A stretch of 6,055 nt of DNA from Deltaproteobacteria bacterium (lineage in GTDB: Bacteria; Desulfobacterota; GWC2-55-46). A program made the translations under genes and the position numbers. Below, one piece after another: positions 1 through 5,323 of this stretch. Every line of letters starts with the position of its first letter. The first letter of the stretch is position 1. Under the pieces are notes generated by a model. It was given only the letters and a program-made list of their open reading frames with translations. It was not told the origin of the DNA and did no database searches. The stretch spans positions 1-6,055 of the forward strand of contig JACPGA010000145.1 of NCBI GenBank assembly GCA_016182705.1, written 5' to 3'.

Positions 1-295
1 CAGGGAAGCCGAGATATGCTACGCCACGGTCGCTCTTTCAACCGACTACGATTGCTGGCACGAGACAGAAGAGTCTGTCACGCTGGAAGCCATAATGTCC
101 ACCATCAAGGCGAATGTCGCGATGGCAAAGGACATCATAAGGAAGGCCGTTCCGGTCATAACAGCCGCCCGTGTGTGCAAGTGCGCAACCGCCCTGCAGT
201 ACGCGACAGTCACGGACCCCAAGACCATACCGGCGAAGACCAGGGAAGACCTGGATCTTTTGTTGGGGAAGTATCTTGCCCCGCAGAAAGCCTGA
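1..295 (+). CDS. mtnP: S-methyl-5'-thioadenosine phosphorylase, C-terminal part (5' end outside window)
   Basis: This is the last 97 codons of a gene whose start lies upstream of the window; the reading frame begins at base 2. The enzyme cleaves 5'-methylthioadenosine with phosphate to adenine and 5-methylthioribose-1-phosphate in cytosolic methionine and purine salvage. The visible part carries the family stretch EICYATVAL followed by TDYDCW (bases 41-58). The two aspartates of that motif correspond to the adenine-contacting pair of human MTAP (established for the family). An EES motif and a helical tail follow, matching the known C-terminus. The TGA stop is at 293-295. A related purine nucleoside phosphorylase of the same superfamily is the main alternative, but the TDYDCW motif favours an MTAP-type enzyme. 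An AT-rich structured repeat begins one base after the stop codon. Confidence 0.9.
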   Translation, partial: REAEICYATVALSTDYDCWHETEESVTLEAIMSTIKANVAMAKDIIRKAVPVITAARVCKCATALQYATVTDPKTIPAKTREDLDLLLGKYLAPQKA

Positions 296-296
296 T

Positions 297-431
297 TAAA
301 AATTGCTCTTTTTCCTGATCTCTTTGTTAGGGTGGAAATAAAAATGCTCACATATTACGATATATGCTCCGCTTTTTATTTCCACCCTGCCTTGACCTCA
401 GAAAAAATATCTAATTTTTTAGAAGCAACTT
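297..431 (+). repeat. AT-rich structured intergenic repeat, copy 1
   Basis: The whole gap between mtnP and the kinase gene is AT-rich, unlike the coding DNA. It matches 5917-6055 in direct orientation, with roughly 11 differences over the first 91 aligned positions (hand count). Structure seen: AAAAA (298-302) facing TTTTT (309-313); a perfect 15-bp stem, GGGTGGAAATAAAAA (330-344) with its complement at 373-387, enclosing a smaller CATAT/ATATG hairpin (351-355/362-366); then a 7-bp A/T palindrome, AAAAAAT (402-408) with ATTTTTT (414-420). The outer ends form an imperfect terminal inverted repeat of the kind AAAAATT-N-TTTTT. It could be a MITE-like palindromic element, a conserved RNA in the 3' end of mtnP, or the leader of the kinase gene. 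TCTAAT (410-415) resembles a -10 box, but no fitting -35 was found. The right boundary is approximate. Confidence 0.85.
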
Positions 432-456
432 TAAAAAATATTAAGGAGCAGTTTCC

Positions 457-1365
457 ATGTCCATTCTTGTAGTAGGTTCAGTCGCGTTTGACTCTGTAGA
501 GACTCCTTTCGGCAAGGCCGAAGAGGTCCTTGGCGGGTCAGCGACATACTTTTCGACTTCAGCGAGTTTTTTCACCGGCGTAAATCTTGTAGCGGTGGTG
601 GGCGAGGATTTCCCTGACGAGCATATAGCGGGCCTCAGGGGCAAGGGCATAGACGTTGCCGGTTTGAGAAAGGTTCCGGGCAAGACTTTCAGGTGGAAGG
701 GCTATTACGGCTATGACCTGAACCAGGCCCATACGCTCGAGACCCATTTGAACGTCTTCAGCACCTTTAACCCGGAAGTCCCTGCCGCGTACAGGGAAGC
801 GCCGTTCGTTTTTCTTGCCAACATCGACCCCGAGCTTCAGATGAAGGTCCTGGACCAGGTGAAAAAGCCGAAGCTGGTGGCCTGCGATACCATGAACTTC
901 TGGATAGAGGGCAAATGCGACGCCCTGAAGGAGCTCCTTCGCAGGGTCGACCTGTTCGTCATCAACGAGGGCGACGCAAGGGAGCTCTCAAAAGAATCGA
1001 GCCTCGTAAAAGCCGCCAAGGTCATCATGGGCTACGGGCCGAGGGTGCTCATCATAAAAAGGGGCGAGTACGGCGCGCTCATGTTCACGGCCTCATCCAT
1101 GTTCTCGGCCCCTGCTTATCCGTTAGAGGAGATATTCGACCCGACAGGCGCGGGAGACACCTTTGCCGGCGGCCTCATGGGCTATCTCGCGAATACCGAA
1201 AACATCACTGAAGAGAACATAAGAAGGGCCATCATCTACGGGAGCGTCATGGCGAGCTTCAACGTGGAGGCTTTCAGCCTGCAGAGGCTCCATACGCTCA
1301 AGCCAGCTGAGATAAAGGAACGCTATTACGAATTTAAGCGTTTGACCCAATTTGAAGATATATGA
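457..1365 (+). CDS. PfkB (ribokinase)-family carbohydrate/nucleoside kinase
   Basis: This 302-residue protein has the length usual for the ribokinase superfamily, which transfers the ATP gamma-phosphate to a sugar or nucleoside hydroxyl in the cytosol. The N-terminus MSILVVGSVAFDS is the first beta strand. GGSATYF (residues 26-32) is the substrate-side glycine motif. NEGD (150-153) sits where the family's Mg-related NxxE motif is expected, here ending in Asp. KRGEYG (201-206) is the strand before the ATP site. DPTGAGDTFAGG (228-239) is PfkB signature 2, with anion-hole GAGD and D234 as the expected catalytic base. AAGGAG at 443-448 lies 8 bases before the ATG and supports this start. The substrate cannot be read from sequence; mtnP upstream hints at nucleoside or sugar-phosphate salvage. 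No terminator separates it from the next gene, 18 bases on, whose likely promoter overlaps this gene's end. Confidence 0.9.
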   Translation: MSILVVGSVAFDSVETPFGKAEEVLGGSATYFSTSASFFTGVNLVAVVGEDFPDEHIAGLRGKGIDVAGLRKVPGKTFRWKGYYGYDLNQAHTLETHLNVFSTFNPEVPAAYREAPFVFLANIDPELQMKVLDQVKKPKLVACDTMNFWIEGKCDALKELLRRVDLFVINEGDARELSKESSLVKAAKVIMGYGPRVLIIKRGEYGALMFTASSMFSAPAYPLEEIFDPTGAGDTFAGGLMGYLANTENITEENIRRAIIYGSVMASFNVEAFSLQRLHTLKPAEIKERYYEFKRLTQFEDI

Positions 1366-1371
1366 TACAAT
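1342..1371 (+). promoter_or_regulatory. Candidate sigma-70 promoter for the TPR lipoprotein gene
   Basis: TTGACC (1342-1347) and TACAAT (1366-1371) each match five of six consensus bases and are separated by 18 bases. The elements overlap the last codons and stop of the kinase gene. Transcription would start near 1378, only about 6 bases before the first ATG of the TPR gene (1384) and about 18 before the second (1396). Neither ATG has a Shine-Dalgarno sequence, which agrees with a nearly leaderless message. This is inferred from sequence match only. Confidence 0.5.
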
Positions 1372-1383
1372 TCAAGTACTTGC

Positions 1384-2151
1384 ATGGCTATTGATATGAA
1401 GCGAAAGTTTTTCGGAAGTCTTGCCGTGATGGCGCTCCTCGCTGGTCTTACAGCGTGCGGCCCCACCCTTGCCCAGAAAAAGGAACAATCAGGGATACAT
1501 TACAGGCTTGGCGCCGTTCACCTGAACGACAGGAACCTTGCCGACGCCTTGAACGAACTGACCAAGGCGATCGAGATATACCCGGACAATCCTACCTATC
1601 ATGACGCCCTCGGGCTTGCTTACCTGGCCAAGGGTATGCATAAAGAGGCATTGGCCTCGATGAACAAGGCCCTTTCAATCGACCGCAACTATTCCGAGGC
1701 CCATGTCAACAAGGCGGCTGTCTACATGGACCAGCAGAGGTGGGCCGAGGCCATAGATGAGTCAAAGGCCGCCGTAAAGAACATCTTTTACAGAACGCCG
1801 GAGTTCGCCTGGTTCAATATGGGCTGGTCTTATTACAATATGGGCGAGATGGAGAAAGCGGTCGAGAGCTACTCCAAGGCAGTCGGGGCAAACCCGTCAT
1901 ACGCTCAGGCCTGGTACGGCATGGGCGTGGCATACGATAAGTTGAACAGGACAAAGGACGCGGTAGCGTCCTACAACAGGGCAGTCGCCGTTTTCCCGGG
2001 CTATCTTGACGCGTACTTCAACATGGGGATGGCCCTGGTGAAGGCAAAGGACAAGGCGGGGGCGGTCAAGGCTTTTGAAAAGGTAATAGAGCTGGCTCCA
2101 GCAAGCGAAAAGGCCCAGTCTGCCAGGGACTATATAGGGCTCATCAAATAA
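1384..2151 (+). CDS. TPR-repeat lipoprotein, PilF/PilW-like
   Basis: This 255-residue protein has a lipoprotein signal: MKRKFF, a hydrophobic stretch, then the lipobox LTAC with C25 as lipidated cysteine and Gly at +2, which predicts the outer membrane. The mature part is six tetratricopeptide repeats, about residues 36-69, 70-103, 104-137, 139-172, 173-206 and 207-240. Repeat 5 (YAQAWYGMGVAYDKLNR) is close to consensus. The short insert FYRTPEFAWFNMG after repeat 3 resembles the equivalent place in PilF/PilW, the pilotins that help assemble type IV pilus secretin. The next gene is RodZ-like, as beside pilF/pilW in gammaproteobacteria. A generic TPR scaffold lipoprotein is the alternative; no pilus gene is in view. 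The start is uncertain: ATG 1384 or in-frame ATG 1396 (giving MKRKFF), and neither has a ribosome site. Confidence 0.85.
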   Translation: MAIDMKRKFFGSLAVMALLAGLTACGPTLAQKKEQSGIHYRLGAVHLNDRNLADALNELTKAIEIYPDNPTYHDALGLAYLAKGMHKEALASMNKALSIDRNYSEAHVNKAAVYMDQQRWAEAIDESKAAVKNIFYRTPEFAWFNMGWSYYNMGEMEKAVESYSKAVGANPSYAQAWYGMGVAYDKLNRTKDAVASYNRAVAVFPGYLDAYFNMGMALVKAKDKAGAVKAFEKVIELAPASEKAQSARDYIGLIK

Positions 2152-2168
2152 GACAGGAATAAGACAGG
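2147..2168 (+). repeat. 11-bp tandem duplication across the TPR gene stop codon
   Basis: AATAAGACAGG occurs twice head-to-tail (2147-2157 and 2158-2168) with no mismatch. The first copy contains the TAA stop (2149-2151) of the TPR lipoprotein gene. The second lies just after it in another frame. It looks like a recent slippage or duplication event with no effect on the encoded protein. Confidence 0.85.
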
Positions 2169-2228
2169 GAAGTCGTTTTTTAACAGCCGCCGTCAGGAAA
2201 CCCGGTGGCTCAATGTCGGGGGTTGAAA

Positions 2229-3323
2229 ATGGAGAGTCCCGGAGAACACCTGAAAAGGGAAAGGGAGCACAGGGGCGTCTCTCTTCAAAAGATTTTCGAG
2301 AGCACAAGAGTGCCCATGAAGTACCTTGAGGCCATCGAGGCGGACCGCGTCGAGGGGCTTCCTCAGACGGCTTTTGTAAAGGGCTACATAAGGAATTACT
2401 GCAAGGTCCTCGGCCTCGACGAGAACGACGCCGTTTTAAGATACGAGGTCTGGCTCGCTGACAGGGCCGCCGAGGCTGAAGCGGCTGGGAAGCCGAAGTC
2501 TGTCCAGGAACTGAAAAGGAAAAAATCCGGCGGCTCTGGCGGGTCCACAAAGCCTGAGCGCGAGTTCAAGGCGCCCCCTTATCTGGGCAAGGCCGCGATA
2601 ATAGCTGCCGGTATTGTGTTAATCATACTCGCTTACGCGCTTACAAAAAGGGACCTTTCCGCGCCTGAGGCGCCCTTGCCGGAGCCTGCCGTACAGGCTG
2701 TGGTCGAGCCTGCTGTGCCGGGTGACGCTGGTCAGGCTGTTCTGCCTGACCCGGAACCGGAACCACAGGCCCCTCAAGAGGCTATTCCGGCAGTCAAGCC
2801 GCAGAAGCCTGCCTCCTCCGGCGTGCCGATGGTGCTTGCCCCGCCCGCTCTCAAGCCTGTTCAGCAGCCAGCGGTCAAGCCTGCTTTGCCTGTTCAGCCA
2901 GTTCAGCCTGTTCAGAAGACAACACAGCCGGAGCCGGTGAAAACAGAGGCCCCGGGTCCCGGGGCGGTAAACGAGGGCGAGGCCAGGAAGGCGCATACGC
3001 TTATCGCCAAAGCGAGGGACACGGTATGGCTGAAGGTCGGCATTGACAAGGAAGAGCCGGTAGAGGTGCTCCTTAAGCAGGGAGAGCGCTTTACCTGGAA
3101 AGCTGCCGAGAACATATCGGTCATCATAGGCAACGCGGGCGGGGTCACGCTCACCTACAACGGCAGGGATATATCCGGCCTTGGGGCCTCCGGAGAGGTT
3201 GTCGGCTTGAGGCTCCCTTCCGGCACGAGTTACAAGATAAAAACGCCCCAGCCTTCCGAACCGAGCGAGTCTCCTGATGTCGCCATGCCTGAGGCTCCTG
3301 AGGCCGCGCCTTCCGGTGAGTAA
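2229..3323 (+). CDS. rodZ: RodZ-like protein: cytoplasmic HTH, one membrane span, periplasmic DUF4115
   Basis: RodZ is an inner-membrane morphogenesis protein that links cytoplasmic MreB filaments to the cell-wall elongation machinery. From ATG 2229 the protein has 364 residues, similar to the family. Residues 1-75 form the Xre-like HTH domain (GEHLKREREHRGVSLQKI onward). FVKGY (49-53) matches the E. coli RodZ segment holding the MreB-contacting Phe and Tyr. A basic linker (KRKK) precedes the membrane span at about 121-138, giving a cytoplasmic N-terminus. A Pro/Val/Gln/Glu-rich spacer (about 143-250) leads to a DUF4115 beta domain (about 255-327) and an acidic Pro-rich tail. ATG 2229 fits the domain edge and has a G-rich tract (2218-2222) 6 bases upstream. 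An in-frame GTG at 2205, with AGGA at 2195-2198, would add 8 residues. It lies 77 bases after the TPR gene, likely the same transcript. Confidence 0.85.
   Translation: MESPGEHLKREREHRGVSLQKIFESTRVPMKYLEAIEADRVEGLPQTAFVKGYIRNYCKVLGLDENDAVLRYEVWLADRAAEAEAAGKPKSVQELKRKKSGGSGGSTKPEREFKAPPYLGKAAIIAAGIVLIILAYALTKRDLSAPEAPLPEPAVQAVVEPAVPGDAGQAVLPDPEPEPQAPQEAIPAVKPQKPASSGVPMVLAPPALKPVQQPAVKPALPVQPVQPVQKTTQPEPVKTEAPGPGAVNEGEARKAHTLIAKARDTVWLKVGIDKEEPVEVLLKQGERFTWKAAENISVIIGNAGGVTLTYNGRDISGLGASGEVVGLRLPSGTSYKIKTPQPSEPSESPDVAMPEAPEAAPSGE
2889..2915 (+). repeat. 9-bp tandem coding repeats in the RodZ-like linker
   Basis: CCTGTTCAG, CCAGTTCAG and CCTGTTCAG follow each other and encode PVQ three times. 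A further CCTGTTCAG lies at 2856-2864, and TCAAGCCTG occurs at 2851-2859 and 2875-2883. These in-frame repeats build the extended Pro-rich periplasmic spacer and can be expected to vary in copy number between strains. Confidence 0.8.
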
Positions 3324-3411
3324 ACTTCAATAATGCAAAACAGCCTTTCTTAGGCTATACTCTTGAGCGGAAGTCCGGCCTGGAGCCGGTATTTGAAAAG
3401 GGGAGAGAGCG
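3324..3411 (+). promoter_or_regulatory. Intergenic region before the GAF gene: possible -10 box and two small hairpins
   Basis: The hairpin AGCCT (3342-3346)/AGGCT (3352-3356) overlaps a -10-like TATACT (3356-3361). The best -35 position, TGCAAA at 3334-3339, is poor, so the promoter is weakly supported. A second hairpin, CCGGC (3375-3379)/GCCGG (3385-3389), would fall in the leader of the GAF gene, about 10 bases before its ribosome binding site AGGGGAG (3399-3405). Neither hairpin has a T tract, so they are not intrinsic terminators. Confidence 0.3.
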
Positions 3412-4122
3412 ATGGAATCCATAATCAGGTGCAGAAAATGCGGCAAAAAAATGAAGTCCGCCCGCGTGGACGACTACAGGATAAAGCTGTCCTGCACTTG
3501 CGGATTTTCCGAATACAGGACAGCCCCGGCCGCCTCAAAAGCCATTAACCCGCATTTTTCAAAGGAAAGCCTTCTGCCGCTTACGTTTGACGACAGCGGC
3601 AGGTTCGTCCTTCAGCAGCAGGCCGACAGGGAGCAGAAGGAGATTATAACCCTCGAGGAGATAAGCATGCTCGCCTCGTCGGATTATAACCTCGACGAGG
3701 TGCTGATGGCCGTTGTCGAAAAGACCGCCGAAAGGCTCGGCCTCGATATCTGCTCGGTCTACCTCTGGGATGGAGAGTACCTTGTGCTGCGCGCCAGCCA
3801 CGGCCTGGCCCAGGAGGCGCTCGGCAAGGCGAAGCTTAAAATAGGAGAGGGCATAACAGGCTCTGCCGTTGAGGCAAGAAAGCCCCTTCTCGTGGAGGAC
3901 GTCTCGCAGGACAGCCGCTACAGGTACTTCCCCGAGACCAAAGAGGAGCAGTACAAGATAAAGACGATGTACTCGTACCCCATCTTCCTCGGTGAGAAGC
4001 CGTTCGGGGTTTTAAACCTCCAGAGCGTGGTCACGAGGGAGTTCACCGAAGACGAGATATACTTCATGTCGGTAATCGCCAACCTCATACTGGGCGCGGT
4101 GAAGATGAGAAAACGCCTCTAA
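3412..4122 (+). CDS. Small cytoplasmic sensor: N-terminal zinc-ribbon-like motif plus GAF domain
   Basis: This 236-residue protein has no signal peptide or membrane span. Residues 1-35 carry C7-x2-C10 and C28-x-C30 in a lysine/arginine-rich setting, a possible four-cysteine metal site. Residues 36-80 form a linker ending in a glutamine/glutamate-rich helix. A GAF domain fills about 83-232: LDEVLMAVVEKTAERLG, ICSVYLW, KIGEGITGSA (143-152), RYFPET (161-166) and FGVLNLQS (188-195). These blocks resemble the N-terminal GAF of PtsP (EI-Ntr of the nitrogen PTS), but the PEP-utiliser domains are absent and no other output domain follows. GAF domains bind small ligands such as cyclic nucleotides or sense redox state; the ligand here is unknown. 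AGGGGAG sits 6 bases before the ATG. It may act through a partner or, via the cysteine site, on nucleic acid or protein. Confidence 0.85.
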   Translation: MESIIRCRKCGKKMKSARVDDYRIKLSCTCGFSEYRTAPAASKAINPHFSKESLLPLTFDDSGRFVLQQQADREQKEIITLEEISMLASSDYNLDEVLMAVVEKTAERLGLDICSVYLWDGEYLVLRASHGLAQEALGKAKLKIGEGITGSAVEARKPLLVEDVSQDSRYRYFPETKEEQYKIKTMYSYPIFLGEKPFGVLNLQSVVTREFTEDEIYFMSVIANLILGAVKMRKRL

Positions 4123-4145
4123 TCCTGTTACAGCAGGCCCCTTTC

Positions 4146-5183
4146 ATGCCGTATAAACCATTCAAGCTCTCAGGGCGGGCTCTGCCCGCCCTTTTTCTTC
4201 CACTCCTTTTATTTTTCTTTCCGGTTTTAATTTCATGCAGCCAGGACAAGGGCGTGGAAGCGCCTGTTGCCGCGCTGGAGAAGTCTGCCGTCGAGCAGCC
4301 CGCGCTTCAAAATGAACAGGAGCAAGCTGCCCCGGTCAGTCACGAGTCAGAACAGTCATATGACACGGCTGAAGAGCCTGCTGGCGCTGTCAGCAATGGC
4401 GAATCCGACAGGACTGAGATTGTCCTCAACAGGGATTCAGAAATAGCCCAGACAGAAATAAAGCTGCCGCAGCCTGCCGCAACTGAAAAGGAGGACCCCT
4501 TCGAAGCAGGGATGGGCCGCCGTGAAGGCGGGCACTTCCTGGTCAAGTTCGAGGGCGGGGAGAACGCGGTCGCCGGGCACCTTATAGGGCTGCTGCTTGA
4601 GGAGGCGTACTTTAAGGTCGGAAGCGACCTCGGCCATTACCCTGAAGAGAGGATCGAGGCGCTTCTTTATTCAAAGGAAGCTTTCAGGGACATAACCAGG
4701 AGCCCGTCATGGGCCGGGGCCATATACGACGGCAGGATAAAGCTTCCCGCGGGCGGGTTGACCGGGAAGACTTCGGCTCTTGAAGAAGTGATCTTCCATG
4801 AATATACGCATGCCGTAGTAAGAGAGCTCTCGAAAGGCAAGGCACCTGTCTGGCTCAACGAAGGCCTTGCGCAGTACGAGGAAGGGAAGAGCGCTGAGCC
4901 GTACGCCCGCTTTCTTTCCGGGCTGGCGTCAAGAGGCGCCCTGAGGTTGAGGCCGCTTGAGGGCTCTTTTATGAGACTGGGGCCGCAAGAGGCCGGGGCC
5001 GCTTATCTGTTGAGTCTTTCCGCGACCAGCTATATCATAAGAGAGTATGGACTGTTCCAGGTCCGCTCCATACTTGAGAGGCTCGCGGAGGGCATGGAGC
5101 TTGAGGAGGCGATATCCGCCTGCCTTGGCGTCTCATACGATGAGCTTGAGAAGGACTGGGCGGCATCAATCCTTGGCCGTTAA
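4146..5183 (+). CDS. Lipoprotein metallopeptidase, peptidase MA/gluzincin-like
   Basis: This 345-residue predicted lipoprotein has a signal peptide rich in Leu/Phe ending at lipobox LISC (C31) with Ser at +2. Residues 32-115 are a low-complexity Glu/Ala/Gln/Pro tether. The catalytic domain spans about 125-330. HEYTH (218-222) supplies two histidine zinc ligands and catalytic E219, and NEG (238-240) in WLNEGLAQYEE supplies the likely third ligand E239, 17 residues on. This is the arrangement of peptidase MA-like gluzincins, so the active site looks intact. The C-terminus (YDELEKDWAASI) also matches the family's usual ending. The substrate is unknown, presumably envelope proteins. Its ATG is 24 bases after the GAF stop with only a weak AGG (4135-4137) ribosome site. 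No later in-frame start would keep the signal peptide, although a terminator-like hairpin lies in codons 10-17. Confidence 0.87.
   Translation: MPYKPFKLSGRALPALFLPLLLFFFPVLISCSQDKGVEAPVAALEKSAVEQPALQNEQEQAAPVSHESEQSYDTAEEPAGAVSNGESDRTEIVLNRDSEIAQTEIKLPQPAATEKEDPFEAGMGRREGGHFLVKFEGGENAVAGHLIGLLLEEAYFKVGSDLGHYPEERIEALLYSKEAFRDITRSPSWAGAIYDGRIKLPAGGLTGKTSALEEVIFHEYTHAVVRELSKGKAPVWLNEGLAQYEEGKSAEPYARFLSGLASRGALRLRPLEGSFMRLGPQEAGAAYLLSLSATSYIIREYGLFQVRSILERLAEGMELEEAISACLGVSYDELEKDWAASILGR
4173..4196 (+). terminator. Intrinsic-terminator-like hairpin inside the start of the metallopeptidase gene
   Basis: GGGCGGGC (4173-4180) pairs perfectly with GCCCGCCC (4184-4191) around the 3-base loop TCT; A4172-T4192 adds a ninth pair. 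TTTTT (4192-4196) and a pyrimidine-rich stretch follow. The stem encodes residues GRALPA and the T tract encodes the Leu/Phe signal-peptide core. It lies about 50 bases past the GAF stop, where a terminator of that gene would be expected. It may end part of the upstream transcripts or attenuate this gene. A purely coding origin of the T tract is possible, but an 8-bp all-GC stem beside it is hard to dismiss. Confidence 0.6.
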
Positions 5184-5230
5184 AAAATCCTTTTAGATTC
5201 AGGCAGGTTGTGCTAATATTTACGCCTTGG

Positions 5231-5261
5231 AAAAATGCCCGCATCTGCGGCGCTTTTTTTT
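5231..5261 (+). terminator. Rho-independent terminator after the metallopeptidase gene
   Basis: CCGC (5239-5242) pairs with GCGG (5247-5250) around ATCT, and G5237-C5251 extends the stem past a bulged C. An A tract (5231-5235) precedes it and eight T residues (5254-5261) follow. The site is 48 bases after the metallopeptidase stop and separates that gene from the final lipoprotein gene, which is therefore probably transcribed independently. Confidence 0.7.
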
Positions 5262-5307
5262 AAAACAATTGAAAACAAAAACGGGGCCTGAGCGCTTCGC
5301 ACCAAAT

Positions 5308-5314
5308 GGAGGAG
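5308..5314 (+). promoter_or_regulatory. Ribosome binding site that sets the start of the last lipoprotein
   Basis: GGAGGAG is a strong Shine-Dalgarno sequence 9 bases before ATG 5324. An in-frame ATG at 5306 overlaps this site and has no ribosome site of its own, so the later ATG is the more credible start. Confidence 0.85.
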
Positions 5315-5323
5315 AGTAGACAC

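Noticed and set aside
16..351. Open frames on both strands over the window start (about 100 residues each)
   Set aside because: They overlap the clear mtnP frame, have arginine/histidine-rich or unstructured compositions typical of shadow frames, and have no supporting ribosome site.
330..387. Large repeat stem as a simple intrinsic terminator of mtnP
   Set aside because: The stem is followed by TGCCTTGACC, not a T run, and in copy 2 by TTCCTCG, so it lacks the required tail. The later A/T palindrome is too weak in GC to act alone.
392..415. TTGACC (392-397) plus TCTAAT (410-415) as the kinase promoter
   Set aside because: The spacer is only 12 bases, too short for sigma-70. The TATCTAAT sequence is kept in repeat copy 2 but TTGACC is not, so it is better explained as part of the repeat palindrome.
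1897..2550. 217-residue minus-strand open frame
   Set aside because: It runs antisense across the ends of two well-supported genes, is rich in Arg/Pro/Ser as expected for antisense of GC-rich codons, and has no recognisable domain.
5192..5219. Extended -10 like TGC-TAATAT (5211-5219) with TTTAGA 16 bases upstream as a promoter for the last lipoprotein
   Set aside because: The -10 and -35 matches are only four of six, and a transcript starting near 5226 would meet the terminator at 5231-5261 at once. An attenuated leader is conceivable but unsupported.
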